DNA from: Streptomyces sp. Root1304
GTDB taxonomy: Bacteria > Actinomycetota > Actinomycetes > Streptomycetales > Streptomycetaceae
Length of the DNA stretch: 64,000 bases
NCBI RefSeq assembly: GCF_001426405.1
Contig: NZ_LMEP01000025.1
Coordinates: forward strand, 454,750 to 518,749
Reading direction: 5' to 3'
Position numbers and translations under genes: made by a program. Of the stretch, positions 33,186 to 43,231 are shown piece after piece; positions within the stretch are counted from its first letter, which is position 1; each line of letters opens with the position of its first letter. The notes beneath the pieces were generated by a model. It ran no database searches, was not told where the DNA came from, and saw nothing but the letters and a program-made list of their open reading frames with translations.

Positions 33186-35237
33186 TCACGGGGTCCAGTC
33201 GCCCAGCCAGTCCGAGACCTCCTGCGACGCTGCCCGGGCGGCGATCAGGTGGGGACGTTCGGTGCTCTCCGGCCCGGCCCCCGGGCCGGTGTTCATGTAC
33301 TCGGCGAAGCGGTCCTCCTTCCAGGAGAAACCGCCCATGTCGGTCCAGGGCGCGCGCTTGATCGCCGCGCTGAGCTCGGAATTGCGGACGGTGACCTGGG
33401 GGTCCGCGGTGCTGTCGCCGCCGGGGTGCCAGTTGCGGCCGAGGTGGAAGGAGCCCACCGCCACGTCACCGTTGATCGTGGAGTGGTTGATGAGGATGCC
33501 CTTGCGGCCCGATGGGGTGCTCGGGGCGGTGACGTAGCCGGCCGACGTGCCGTTCCAGCGCTTCTTGAGGGTGATGACCGACCGGTCGATCACGGCGGTG
33601 GCCCGGCCGAAGACGAAGTCGACGTTGCCGGCGATGTAGGAGTTCGTCACGTAGACGCGGCCGGGCTTGTCCTTCGCCGCCGTCTCCAGCTCCAGGGTGT
33701 CCTGGTCGCCGGTGACGATGAGGCTGTCGAGCACGATCTTGTCGCCCGTGGTGAGCAGGGCGACCGCCTGGTGGTCCTTGAGATGCTGGTTCGCGGCCTC
33801 GTCGAAGTCGTTGGCGACGGTGAGGTTGCGGAGGCGGGAGTCGTCCGAGCGGACGGCGACCGTGGCGCTCCCGGGAGTGCCGTACGTGCCTGAACCGTCC
33901 GGCTTGCGCATGCCGGCCGCGTTCCCGTACACGATGACCGTGCCCTTGCGGCTCGTGCCCGATCCCTGGACGGTGACGTGCGGCTTGTTCGCCGGTATGT
34001 CCACCGTCTCGCGGTACGTACCCGGCTTCACGGAGATGACCACACGGCTGGTGTTGCCGACGGGCACGGCGTTCAAGGCGGCCTGGACCGTCCGGTACTG
34101 GCCGGTGCCGTCCTTGGCGACGGTCAGGGTCCTGGCGACTGCGGCAGCGGTGATGGCCCTGCCCAGGGAAGTCCTCGGACCGGCTTCCGCCTTCACCCGT
34201 GCCGGCACGTCGCCGACCGCGTCCAGCGTGTAGCCGTAGTACGTCCTCGGGTCGAAGGCCGTACCGCCGCCGCGCTCGTTGCGGCCGCTCGTGCCCGAGA
34301 AGACGTTGCCGCGCTGTACGAGGATCGCGGTGGCGTCTTTGATCACGGGGTTGTTCATGCCCTGGAACACGGAGTTCTCCAGCAGCATCCGTGTCCTGCC
34401 GCGCGCGTAGTTGCCGTAGGAGGAAGTGATGGACGTACCCGGGACGTCCTCCATGAGGTTGTTGTAGAGGTGCGCGTGGGCGGCGTTGTCCGTGGACGGG
34501 TTGCGCTGCTCGGTCTCGCGGATCCAGTTGTGGTGGACGGTGATGTCGGTGGCCAGGTTCGGGGTCCACCCGATGCCGAAGGCCTTGTTGGAGTTGCTCA
34601 GCCTGTTCCAGGACACCGTCACGTACGTGCTGTCCTTGCGGACGTCGATCAGGCCGTCGGCGGTGTGCCGCAGGTCGTTGTGATCGATCCACACGTGGTG
34701 GGCGCCGTCCATCTGGATGGCGTCGAAGTCGTGTTCCTTGTCGTTCCACACGCCCTGGTACGAGTCACGGATCGTCAGGTTTCGGATGATCACGTTGTGC
34801 ACGCCCTGGCCCAGGAAGAACCCGCCGCCGACGATGTGCCCCCGTGTCCCGGAGCCGATGATCGTCTTGTCCGAGGAGACCTTGATCTCCTTGCCGGCGG
34901 GGACCACGTCGATCGTGTCGGCGACGACGATGACGTACGGCTCGGCGGCGGTCGCGTACTTCTCGAGGTCGGCGAGCGACGTGACGGTGACGGTCCTGCC
35001 GTTCCGGCCGCCGTACGTACCGTTCTGCCCGAGGGCGTTCACCGAGGCGAACCCGTCGGCGGCGGCGGTCGCCCAGGCGGGCACCTCGGCCGCGGCGGCC
35101 TTGCCCTTCTCGCCCGGTCCCAGACCGAACACGGACCCGTAGGCCAGGACTCCGGCGGCGGCCAGCGCCACCGGCAGGCCGATGGCCAGGGCCTTCCGGG
35201 GCCGGCGATGACGGGCCGTGCGGTGGTTCGAAGTCAT
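33186..35237 (-). CDS. Secreted pectate lyase (PL1)-pectin methylesterase (CE8) fusion
   Basis: 683 residues. A signal anchor lies around residues 15-38. Residues about 50-350 are a PL1 right-handed beta-helix with DAIQMDGAHHVWIDHNDL and DGLIDVRKDSTYVTVSWNRL, the calcium and substrate region. From about 365, a CE8 pectinesterase follows with LTVAKDGTGQYRTVQAALNA, the catalytic Asp regions ALLTTGDKIVLDSLIVTGDQ and YIAGNVDFVFGRA, and GRNWHPGG. One chain could thus demethylate pectin and cleave the polygalacturonate. Such fusions are uncommon but plausible. ATG at 35237 with a weak GGAATGG upstream. Confidence 0.88.
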   Translation of the reverse strand: MTSNHRTARHRRPRKALAIGLPVALAAAGVLAYGSVFGLGPGEKGKAAAAEVPAWATAAADGFASVNALGQNGTYGGRNGRTVTVTSLADLEKYATAAEPYVIVVADTIDVVPAGKEIKVSSDKTIIGSGTRGHIVGGGFFLGQGVHNVIIRNLTIRDSYQGVWNDKEHDFDAIQMDGAHHVWIDHNDLRHTADGLIDVRKDSTYVTVSWNRLSNSNKAFGIGWTPNLATDITVHHNWIRETEQRNPSTDNAAHAHLYNNLMEDVPGTSITSSYGNYARGRTRMLLENSVFQGMNNPVIKDATAILVQRGNVFSGTSGRNERGGGTAFDPRTYYGYTLDAVGDVPARVKAEAGPRTSLGRAITAAAVARTLTVAKDGTGQYRTVQAALNAVPVGNTSRVVISVKPGTYRETVDIPANKPHVTVQGSGTSRKGTVIVYGNAAGMRKPDGSGTYGTPGSATVAVRSDDSRLRNLTVANDFDEAANQHLKDHQAVALLTTGDKIVLDSLIVTGDQDTLELETAAKDKPGRVYVTNSYIAGNVDFVFGRATAVIDRSVITLKKRWNGTSAGYVTAPSTPSGRKGILINHSTINGDVAVGSFHLGRNWHPGGDSTADPQVTVRNSELSAAIKRAPWTDMGGFSWKEDRFAEYMNTGPGAGPESTERPHLIAARAASQEVSDWLGDWTP

Positions 35238-35321
35238 ATGTACTGGCCATTCCGTGGAGGGGGGCGAGGTGTCGTTGCCGCTGGGGACGGAAAGGTTGTC
35301 GGGCTCAGGGCTTGTGGAGAA

Positions 35322-36173
35322 TCAACACGGCGGTTTGATCTTGGTTTTGTCAGGGTCGAGGAACCTGGCGACGTCTTCCCGTAAGCGGAGCACTTGCTCG
35401 CGTCGAACTTCCGTCGCCGGAGTCGACACGTCGATGAGTTCGTTGAGCTGCCGAGGGGCGTCCCGGTCGGTTCCGGGTCCTGGCACGAACGCCGCGTGAG
35501 GCGAGTCGGTCGGTCCGTCAGGGCCTCGTCCGGTGTGCTCTCGGTGGTCGCCGCGTCCGTCGGGCGCTGGGGGTGGAGAGTGCCGGTTCCAGTCGCCGTG
35601 GAAGCGATGGCGGGTGATGGGCAGGGCGGCGATCTCGTCGTCGCTGATGCGGATGTCGGTGGGGTACTCACCGCTGTCGAGTCCGGCCCGAACGGTGAGA
35701 CCCGTGCGGCTGGCCTGCCACCAGCGCCGGATCAAGGCGACGGCGAACGCCGCGGTGTCGTGATCGATGCCGATGCTGACCCATCCGGTGTTCGCTGTCG
35801 TGTCATGGATTCCGTACGGAATCGGCTTCTCGGCCCGGCCGGGGAAGTCGTGTGTCCTGCCCCTCACAGGCTGTCCTGCGGGCTGCCATTCGGGCGCGGC
35901 GTTTTTGTAGTCGCCGATCAGTTCCTTCTCCTTGCCGTCCATGCTGATCACCGGGTCACCGGAGTTCCTGCGGTCTCGTGCCTGCTCGTCGGGGTAGCGG
36001 AACCGGGCGTCCCTGTCGGGGCGCTGAGCACCTTCGACGGCCTTGGCGTTGGCCTGCGGACCGAAGCCTTCCTTCCTCGGCAGGCCGGCGACCGTGTCGG
36101 CCGAGGCCCCATCGAGAAGCTGCCCCCGCTCAAGGACCTCGCCGTCGGCCGGTCCGCCGTCTACGCCATGCAC
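35322..36173 (-). pseudogene. ISAzo13-type transposase relic with internal deletion
   Basis: Recognisable transposase segments lie between about 36080 and 35585: QANAKAVEGAQRPDRDARFRY, DGKEKELIGDYKNAAPEWQP, IPYGIHDTTANTGWVSIGID and HDTAAFAVALIRRWWQA, then abruptly RTGLTVRAGLDSGEYPTDI and ALPITRHRFHGDWN. In intact relatives as I remember them, about 80 residues with the catalytic centre lie between RRWWQA and RTGL; they are missing here. The frame also lacks the N-terminal half and runs on into unrelated sequence, so it is a relic. Confidence 0.72.
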
Positions 36174-36302
36174 GACACCGCAGGGCCACCGTCGACGCCT
36201 ACGGCACCGACATCATTCCGATGCTCGACTGCGCGTCACAGGAGACGAGTGCGCGGCCCGATGTCGCCGGGCCTTCGGGGGAGTCGGTGGCGGCTCGGTT
36301 CC
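36174..36302. other. Unassigned remnant sequence
   Basis: Short stretch between the transposase relic and the acetyl esterase stop. The plus strand around 36100-36240 contains protein-like pieces (DAYGTDIIPMLD) that I cannot assign. Confidence 0.25.
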
Positions 36303-37283
36303 TCAGCGCTCCGTGGGGGCGAGTCCCCGCAGGCGCAGCCAGCGCAGGTGCTCGACGGCCGTCGCGCTCCTTCCGCCCGCGTGGTCGGCGAAGGGCCATT
36401 CCCTGATGTCCTTCTCACCCGTGTAGCTCCGGTAGGCGGCCAGCACGGTGGACGGCGGGCAGATGGGATCCATCAGTCCGGCGCTGAACAGGGCGGGGGC
36501 CGCCGCCCGCCGCGCGAAGTGCACGCCGTCGAAGTGGGCGAGGGTTCCGAACGCCTGCTCGGCCGTATGCGGGGCGTGGCGGCGCAGGTAGTCGACGATT
36601 TCCGTGTAAGGCCCCTCGGTCGCGGTCTCGGCGCCCCGTCGGATGTGGCACAGGAACGGCACGTCGGGGAGGGCGCCGGCGATGCCATCGCCGGCCAGAC
36701 CGGCCACGGCGAGGGCGAGGCCACCGCCCTGGCTGGCCCCCTGGACGACGATCCGGTCCGGGTCCACGTGCGGGATGGAGCGCGCGGCGTCGACGGCGAG
36801 GACGCAGTCGGTGACGAGGCGGCGGTAGTAGTGGGCGTGTGGGTCCTCGATCCCGCGGGTCATGTAGCCGTACACCCAGTGGGGGCCCGCGTCCGGGTGG
36901 GGATCCGGGGTGTCGTGGCCCTGGCCGCGGCTGTCGACGACGAGTTGGGCGTAGCCGGCGGAGGCGTACAGGAGGTGGTCGGTCATCAGGCCCCGTCCCT
37001 CGCTGTATCCGAGGTAGGTGATCACCGTCGGCAGCGGTTCCTCGGCCTGCGAGGGGAGGACGAGCCAGGCGGCGACCGGGTGGCCGCCCCAGCCGGAGAA
37101 CCGTACGTCGTAGGTGTCGAGGGTGGTCAGGGGGGAGTCCCGCACGGGACGGACCTCCGGAGCGCGGCCGGCCTCGCGGGCCGTCCGCAGGGTCTCGGAC
37201 CAGAAGACGTCGAAGCCGTCCGGCTCGACCGGGGGTTCGTCCCGGGCGGCCGGGTGGTCGAGGGGCAGGTCGGTGTACGGCAT
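36303..37283 (-). CDS. Acetyl xylan esterase / cephalosporin-C deacetylase family (AXE1, CE7)
   Basis: 326 residues, alpha/beta-hydrolase of the CE7 type and the usual length. YLGYSEGRG forms the oxyanion region, VVDSRGQG is the RGQ motif, VQGASQGGGLAL carries the nucleophile Ser, SAGLMDPICPPST the Asp and FADHAGG the His. No signal peptide, so it acts inside the cell, probably removing acetyl groups from imported oligosaccharides. ATG at 37283 with GAGGAG upstream. It is divergent from a GH1 gene and shares operators with the mannan genes, so acetylated manno-oligosaccharides are likely substrates. Confidence 0.87.
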   Translation of the reverse strand: MPYTDLPLDHPAARDEPPVEPDGFDVFWSETLRTAREAGRAPEVRPVRDSPLTTLDTYDVRFSGWGGHPVAAWLVLPSQAEEPLPTVITYLGYSEGRGLMTDHLLYASAGYAQLVVDSRGQGHDTPDPHPDAGPHWVYGYMTRGIEDPHAHYYRRLVTDCVLAVDAARSIPHVDPDRIVVQGASQGGGLALAVAGLAGDGIAGALPDVPFLCHIRRGAETATEGPYTEIVDYLRRHAPHTAEQAFGTLAHFDGVHFARRAAAPALFSAGLMDPICPPSTVLAAYRSYTGEKDIREWPFADHAGGRSATAVEHLRWLRLRGLAPTER

Positions 37284-37455
37284 GGGAAGGGGTTCTCCTC
37301 GGAACGGGGTGACCGCGCCGGGAGCGGGGCGCGGTCGGCGTCGTGCAACGGGAGGGGCGGAACGGTGTCGAGTGCTCAGTGCTCCGTACACCCTCACGTT
37401 CCGTCCTTCCGTTACAGCCCGACAGTGGCTGCGGAGGTCACTCTGCCCAGCGCTT

Positions 37456-37489
37456 GACAACGTTGTCCAGCAAAGCCTTCCCGGTTAAG
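37456..37489. promoter_or_regulatory. Paired operators A (GACAACGTTGTC) and B (CCGGTTAAG)
   Basis: Box A, a perfect 12-base palindrome at 37456-37467, and box B half CCGGTTAAG at 37481-37489 (CTTAACCGG on the other strand) lie between the divergent esterase and GH1 genes. Both motifs recur at the ROK kinase promoter and singly at other mannan genes. The odd and even central symmetry with CG is typical of LacI-family operators. Confidence 0.72.
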
Positions 37490-37601
37490 CCGGGGTTTAG
37501 TAAAACCGATCCTCCTGAACCTGCAACCCCTGGATCGAGCAACTGGATTCCTTCATGCTCGGGCCTGTTGTCCCCACCCCGCACGAGAGGTCTCCGTTTC
37601 C

Positions 37602-38984
37602 GTGAGCGACTTCCCGGTCTTCCCGTCCGGCTTCGAGTTCGGCGCCGCCACGTCGGCCTACCAGATCGAGGGCGCCACGCAGGAGGACGGGCGGGAGCCG
37701 TCGATCTGGGACACCTTCTCCCGGCGCGCCGGGGCCGTGTCGGACGGCAGCAGCGGCGAGACGGCCTGCGATCACTACCACCGGTACCGGGAGGACGTGG
37801 CCCTCCTCGCGGACCTCGGGGTGTCCGCCTACCGCTTCTCCGTTGCCTGGCCGCGCGTCCAGCCGTCGGGCTCGGGACCGGTGAACGCCCGGGGGCTCGA
37901 CTTCTACGCCCGCCTGGTCGACGACCTGCTGGAGGCCGGCATCAAGCCGGTCGTCACCCTCTACCACTGGGACCTCCCTCAGCCCCTGGAGGACAGGGGA
38001 GGCTGGCGGTCCCGGGACACGGCCGAGCGCTTCGCGGAGTACACGGCCCTGGTCGCGGGGAAGCTCGGGGACCGCGTACCCCGGTGGATCACCCTGAACG
38101 AGCCCTGGTGCAGTGCCTTCCTGGGATACGCGAACGGCGAGCACGCTCCGGGGGCGTGCGAGGGGACGTCCGCGCTCGCCGCGGCCCACCACCTCCTGGT
38201 CGGCCACGGCCTGGCCATGGGAGCCCTGCGCGCCGCCGGGGTCCGGGAAGCGGGCATCTCCCTCAACCTCGACCGGGTCCGCCCGGCCACGCCGGACCCC
38301 GCCGACGCCGCGGCCTCCCTGCGTGCCGAGACCCAGCGCAACCTGATGTGGACCGACCCGCTGCTGACGGGACGTTACGCACCCGGTGAGACGGACACCT
38401 TCGGAGAACTGATCGAGCGCCAGGACTTCCGCCGCGAGGGCGACCTCGCGCTCGTCTCCGCTCCGATGGACTTCCTCGGCCTCAACTACTACACGCCGTC
38501 CACCGTCCGCGCGGCGCCCTGGCGCGAACCCGATCCGGCCCTGCGCACCGCGATGGACAATCGTTTCGAAGGGGTGGCCCATCCTGGCGTCCGCCACACC
38601 GCCATGGGCTGGGCCGTCGTCCCCGACGCCCTGAGGGACCTCCTCGTGTCCCTCCGCGATCGCTACGGCGCCCTCCTTCCGCCGATCCACATCACGGAGA
38701 ACGGCTCCGCCGAGCACGACGCCGCCGCCGCGGACGGCACCGTGTACGACGCCGACCGGATCGCCTACCTGGAGAGCCACCTCCGAGCGGTCTCCGCAGC
38801 CATCGCGGACGGCGTCGACCTGCGCGGCTACACCGCGTGGTCACTCCTGGACAACTTCGAGTGGGCGTTCGGTCACAGCAGGCGCTTCGGCCTGGTGCAC
38901 GTCGATTTCCCGACCGGTACGCGCACCCCCAAGGCGTCCTATCACTGGTACAAGGCGGCCATCGCGGCCTCCGCGACCCGCTAG
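37602..38984 (+). CDS. GH1 family beta-glycosidase
   Basis: 460 residues, normal for bacterial GH1. GFEFGAATSAYQIEGA is the N-terminal signature, TLNEPW holds the acid/base Glu (near 166) and ITENG the nucleophile Glu (near 366); WSLLDNFEWAFG closes the barrel. No signal peptide, so it acts on imported oligosaccharides. GH1 enzymes of this type cleave beta-glucosides and often beta-mannosides. In this locus it may release glucose from glucomannan fragments. GTG start with GAGAGG upstream; divergent from the acetyl esterase with operators between. Confidence 0.9.
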   Translation: MSDFPVFPSGFEFGAATSAYQIEGATQEDGREPSIWDTFSRRAGAVSDGSSGETACDHYHRYREDVALLADLGVSAYRFSVAWPRVQPSGSGPVNARGLDFYARLVDDLLEAGIKPVVTLYHWDLPQPLEDRGGWRSRDTAERFAEYTALVAGKLGDRVPRWITLNEPWCSAFLGYANGEHAPGACEGTSALAAAHHLLVGHGLAMGALRAAGVREAGISLNLDRVRPATPDPADAAASLRAETQRNLMWTDPLLTGRYAPGETDTFGELIERQDFRREGDLALVSAPMDFLGLNYYTPSTVRAAPWREPDPALRTAMDNRFEGVAHPGVRHTAMGWAVVPDALRDLLVSLRDRYGALLPPIHITENGSAEHDAAAADGTVYDADRIAYLESHLRAVSAAIADGVDLRGYTAWSLLDNFEWAFGHSRRFGLVHVDFPTGTRTPKASYHWYKAAIAASATR

Positions 38985-39175
38985 TGCCGCGGCGAGCGCC
39001 ATTCGCCCCGCTGTGAGGCGACGCGCCGCCCCGGCACACGTGACGGCGGACGACTCGCCCGGCGCCCGGCTCCGGGACCAGTGCCGCTGGTTCGGTTATC
39101 AGGTCGGCAACCATGCCGCCGACCTAGTGGCCGAGTACGGCGAGCACTCTGGCCCTGGACCTGCCTGACGCCTGG
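38985..39175. other. Short gap with possible gene remnant
   Basis: The plus strand around 39045-39165 reads as protein-like sequence (RWFGYQVGNHAADLVAEYGE) without a start, so it may be the tail of a lost gene. Nothing else is supported. Confidence 0.25.
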
Positions 39176-40045
39176 CTAGGCTGCCAGGAATGCGAGCGCC
39201 CGCGGGACGAACGTGTCGTGGTACTGGAAGATCCCGCCGTGTCCGGCGCCGGGGTAGAGGGGTTCGAGTTCGCTCCGGGGCAGCCGGGCCGCGAGGTCGA
39301 GTGTGTTCTCGCTCGGGACCATCCGGTCGCTCTCGCCGTTGACCACCAGGACCGGTTGGCGGATGCGCGACAGATCGGCCGGCGCCTGGAGGCCCCAGCG
39401 GTGGATGGCCTTCAGCTGGGCGCGGAACGAGGAGATCGAGATGGCTTTGTCGCGGCCGTCCGTACGTTCCTTCAGCCGGTCGAGGAAGGCGTGGGCCGCA
39501 CGGCGACCGACGGCGGTGTCGGGGAAGAAGAGGTACTGCTTCGGGTCCTTGCGGGTCAGGACGGCTCTGAGGGTGTCCTTGATGGTGAGCCGGGTGACCT
39601 TGTCGATGCCGGGGCCTCCGGCGGGACCTGTGCCCGCGAGGACGACCTTGCGTACGAGCCGGGGTTCCTGCACCGCGATGACCTGGGCGACGAAGCCGCC
39701 CATGGACAGACCGAGCAGGTCGACCTGGTCGTACCCGAGGGCCTTGATGAACAGCACGGTGTCGCGGGCCATCGCCTCGATGGTGTCGGGCGTGGAGCCG
39801 CCGGACGCGCCGACGCCGCGGTTGTCGTAGGTGATCACGCGGCGCCGGGCGGCGAGCCCGTCGACGACGCGGGGGTCCCAGTTGTCCAGGACCGCGGCCA
39901 GGTGGTTGAGGAGGATCAGCGGCACGCCGTCGTCCGGGCCGAGCTGCCGGTAGACGAATTCCACGCCGCGCACGGAGACGGAACGGGTCGGTGTGTTCGC
40001 GTACGACGTCGGGGCCGGGGCGGGGGAACTGCGCGCTGCGCTCAT
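39176..40045 (-). CDS. Alpha/beta-fold hydrolase
   Basis: 289 residues. Canonical fold: LLNHLAAVLDNWD oxyanion region, YDNRGVGASGG, nucleophile elbow GLSMGGF (Ser near residue 114), Asp in VNGESDRMVP and His in GAGHGG. It resembles haloperoxidase-like or small-ester hydrolases. It closes a run of same-strand redox genes (oxidoreductase, aldo/keto reductase, SDR), suggesting a shared detoxification or ketone/aldehyde metabolism module. ATG start. Confidence 0.85.
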   Translation of the reverse strand: MSAARSSPAPAPTSYANTPTRSVSVRGVEFVYRQLGPDDGVPLILLNHLAAVLDNWDPRVVDGLAARRRVITYDNRGVGASGGSTPDTIEAMARDTVLFIKALGYDQVDLLGLSMGGFVAQVIAVQEPRLVRKVVLAGTGPAGGPGIDKVTRLTIKDTLRAVLTRKDPKQYLFFPDTAVGRRAAHAFLDRLKERTDGRDKAISISSFRAQLKAIHRWGLQAPADLSRIRQPVLVVNGESDRMVPSENTLDLAARLPRSELEPLYPGAGHGGIFQYHDTFVPRALAFLAA

Positions 40046-40136
40046 GACCGGGTCCTCGGATGGTGTTCGTGGGGGAGTGGGGTGAACGGGACCTCTCGTC
40101 GCCGGGGGTGACCGGTGCGTCGGCTCGGTTCCGCCG

Positions 40137-41141
40137 TCATGCCATCGCGACGACGACTTTGCCGGCCTTGGCGCGTCCCTTCTCGACGTACTCCATGGCG
40201 TGGAGGGTGTCGTCGAACGGGAAGACGGTGTCGACGACGGGGCGGATCTTCCCGGTGTCGACGAGAGGGGTGAGTTCGCGCAGCTGGTCGCCGCTGGCCT
40301 TCATGAACAGGAACGAGTAGGTCACGCCCAGGCGCTCGGCCTGGCGCCGGGTCTTGAAGCTGAGCGCGGTCATGGCCAGGCGGAGGAACGGATTCAGATC
40401 GAGGTCGCGGGCGAAGGCGGCGTCGGGCGGGCCCGCGACACTGATGGCCATTCCGCCGGGCTTGAGGACCCGCAGGGATTTGGCGAGGTTCTCGCCGCCG
40501 AGGCTGTCCAGGACGAGGTCGTATCCGTCGAGGAGGGTCTCGAAGTCCTGGGTGCGGTAGTCGATGACCTCGTCCGCGCCGAACTCCTTGACCAGGTCGG
40601 CCGTGGCGGCGCTCGCGGTGGTGGCCACGTACGCGCCGAGAGCCTTGGCGAGCTGGACGGCGATGGAGCCGAGGCCGCCTGCGCCCGCGTGAATGAGGAC
40701 CTTCTGGCCCGGTCGCACGCGTGCCCGCTCGGCCAGCGCCTGCCATGCGGTCAGGGCGACCAGAGGGAGTGAGGCGGCCTCGGTCATCGTGAGGGCGGCC
40801 GGTTTGGGGGCCAGGTCGTCCTGGTGGACAGCGAGGCGTTCGGCGAAGGTGCCGATGCGGTCCTTGTCGGGCCGGGCGTAGACCTCGTCGCCCACCGCGA
40901 AGCGGGTGACGGAGGACCCGACCTGCAGGACCTCTCCGGCGAGGTCGTTGCCCAGGACGAGGGGGAGACGGTAAGGTAGGAACGCCTTGAAGTCCCCGTT
41001 GCGGATCCTGAGGTCCAGCGGGTTGACGCCCGCCGCGTGGATCTTGACCAGGACGTCGTCGGCGCCCACCTGCGGGTCGGGCATTTCGGCTGCGTGCACT
41101 TCGGCCGGGCCCCCGTACTTGTCGATCAGGAATGCCTTCAT
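40137..41141 (-). CDS. NADP-dependent quinone oxidoreductase / zinc-less MDR alcohol dehydrogenase
   Basis: 334 residues. MDR fold: N-terminal MKAFLIDKYGGPAEVH, GNDLAGEVLQVGS, and nucleotide-binding IHAGAGGLGSIAVQLAKA. The zinc-binding cysteines of classical alcohol dehydrogenases are absent, as in the quinone oxidoreductase branch. ATG at 41141 has GGAG seven bases upstream; an in-frame extension to 41216 lies in the tandem repeat and is unlikely. 91 bases separate it from the downstream hydrolase gene. Confidence 0.87.
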   Translation of the reverse strand: MKAFLIDKYGGPAEVHAAEMPDPQVGADDVLVKIHAAGVNPLDLRIRNGDFKAFLPYRLPLVLGNDLAGEVLQVGSSVTRFAVGDEVYARPDKDRIGTFAERLAVHQDDLAPKPAALTMTEAASLPLVALTAWQALAERARVRPGQKVLIHAGAGGLGSIAVQLAKALGAYVATTASAATADLVKEFGADEVIDYRTQDFETLLDGYDLVLDSLGGENLAKSLRVLKPGGMAISVAGPPDAAFARDLDLNPFLRLAMTALSFKTRRQAERLGVTYSFLFMKASGDQLRELTPLVDTGKIRPVVDTVFPFDDTLHAMEYVEKGRAKAGKVVVAMA

Positions 41142-41157
41142 CGTCGTCTCCGTTCCG

Positions 41158-41253
41158 TCTCCCTCCATGGGAGGGCGGGGTTTCCGTTCGTCCCGGACTT
41201 CTCCCCCTCCCTCCATGGGAGGGCGGGGTTTCCGTTCGTCCCGGACTTCTCCC
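41158..41253. repeat. Two exact copies of a 48-bp unit
   Basis: Units 41158-41205 and 41206-41253 are near-identical over their full length with a 48-base period. Each contains CCCTCC-ATG-GGAGGG, a small inverted repeat. The duplication lies between the aldo/keto reductase and the oxidoreductase on the same strand. Just beyond, AACTAGTT (41260-41267) is an eight-base palindrome. Confidence 0.8.
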
Positions 41254-41324
41254 AGTACGAACTAGTTTGTGTCGTCTTTCCGAGTGCGGCGCGGGCGCAT
41301 CGTGTCCTCGGCCGCGTCCGGCGA

Positions 41325-42380
<1,056 letters not shown>

Positions 42381-42419
42381 GAGAGGTCCTTACTTGAAGG
42401 CGGGAAGGCGGGGTGAGTG

Positions 42420-43112
42420 TCAGCCTGCGTTCGGCTGGGGCGCGGTGGCCAGGGCCTGCTTGATGTACCGGCTGGTCTCGTCGGCGAGGATCTCGGGCAG
42501 GCCGGCCTCGATGCCGTGCAGGGCCTGGGCCGCGACGTCGGCGGCGGCGACCTTCTGGTCGGTGGGGACACCGGCGGCCATGTCGGTGTCCATGTAGCCG
42601 ACGTGCAGCGCCGAGACGGCGATGCCCCGGGGCGCCAGCTCCTCTCGGGTCGCGCCGGTCAGCGCCCAGGCGGCGGCCTTGGAGGCGGCGTAGGAGCCGA
42701 GTCCCGCCGGGTGCAGCCAGGACAGGACGGACAGGACGTTGAGTACGGCGCCGCCGCCGTTGCCCTCGATGACGGGGGCGAATGCCCGGGTCGCGGCGAG
42801 CGGGCCGAAGAAGTTGGTCTCCATCTCCCGGCGCACCTCATCGGTGTCGCCTCCGATCAGCGTCGCGCCGGTGGAGATGCCCGCGTTGTTGATCAGCAGG
42901 GTCGCGTCCGACGCGATGCGGGCGGCCTCCCGTATCGACGCCTCGTCCGTCACGTCGAGGCGCAGCGGGACGGCGCCTGGCACGTCGACCGTCTCGGGGC
43001 GGCGGGCCGCCGCGTACACCTTCGCGCCGCGTTCCACGAGCTGGGCGGCCAGGTGCCGCCCGAGGCCCCGGTTGGCGCCGGTGACGACCGCGACCGCGTT
43101 CTTCAGTTCCAT
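42420..43112 (-). CDS. Short-chain dehydrogenase/reductase
   Basis: 230 residues. TGANRGLG cofactor motif, NNAG at the usual position, catalytic Ser in VLSVLSW, and YAASKAA with the catalytic Tyr and Lys. ATG at 43112 is preferred (AGGAG six bases upstream) over an in-frame start at 43151. It is divergent from the TetR gene with a strong inverted repeat between them. Confidence 0.9.
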   Translation of the reverse strand: MELKNAVAVVTGANRGLGRHLAAQLVERGAKVYAAARRPETVDVPGAVPLRLDVTDEASIREAARIASDATLLINNAGISTGATLIGGDTDEVRREMETNFFGPLAATRAFAPVIEGNGGGAVLNVLSVLSWLHPAGLGSYAASKAAAWALTGATREELAPRGIAVSALHVGYMDTDMAAGVPTDQKVAAADVAAQALHGIEAGLPEILADETSRYIKQALATAPQPNAG

Positions 43113-43160
43113 GCCTGCTCCTGGTCTTCGGCGGGCGCCGTCGAGTCGCACGCCCCACGC

Positions 43161-43182
43161 TTAGATTACGAATCCAATCTAA
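43161..43182. promoter_or_regulatory. TetR-type operator TTAGATT-N8-AATCTAA
   Basis: Perfect seven-base arms at 43161-43167 and 43176-43182 lie between the divergent SDR and TetR genes. Position and symmetry suit repression of both by the TetR protein. A GAATC/GATTaCGAATC sub-symmetry lies within. Confidence 0.7.
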
Positions 43183-43231
43183 ACATGGGGATACGATAGA
43201 TGCCAGACGACATCCAAACGGGAGGGTGATC

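Noticed and set aside
38692..39114. Minus-strand frame over the GH1 3' end
   Set aside because: Shadow of GH1 coding sequence; Arg/Ser/Pro-rich without recognisable fold.
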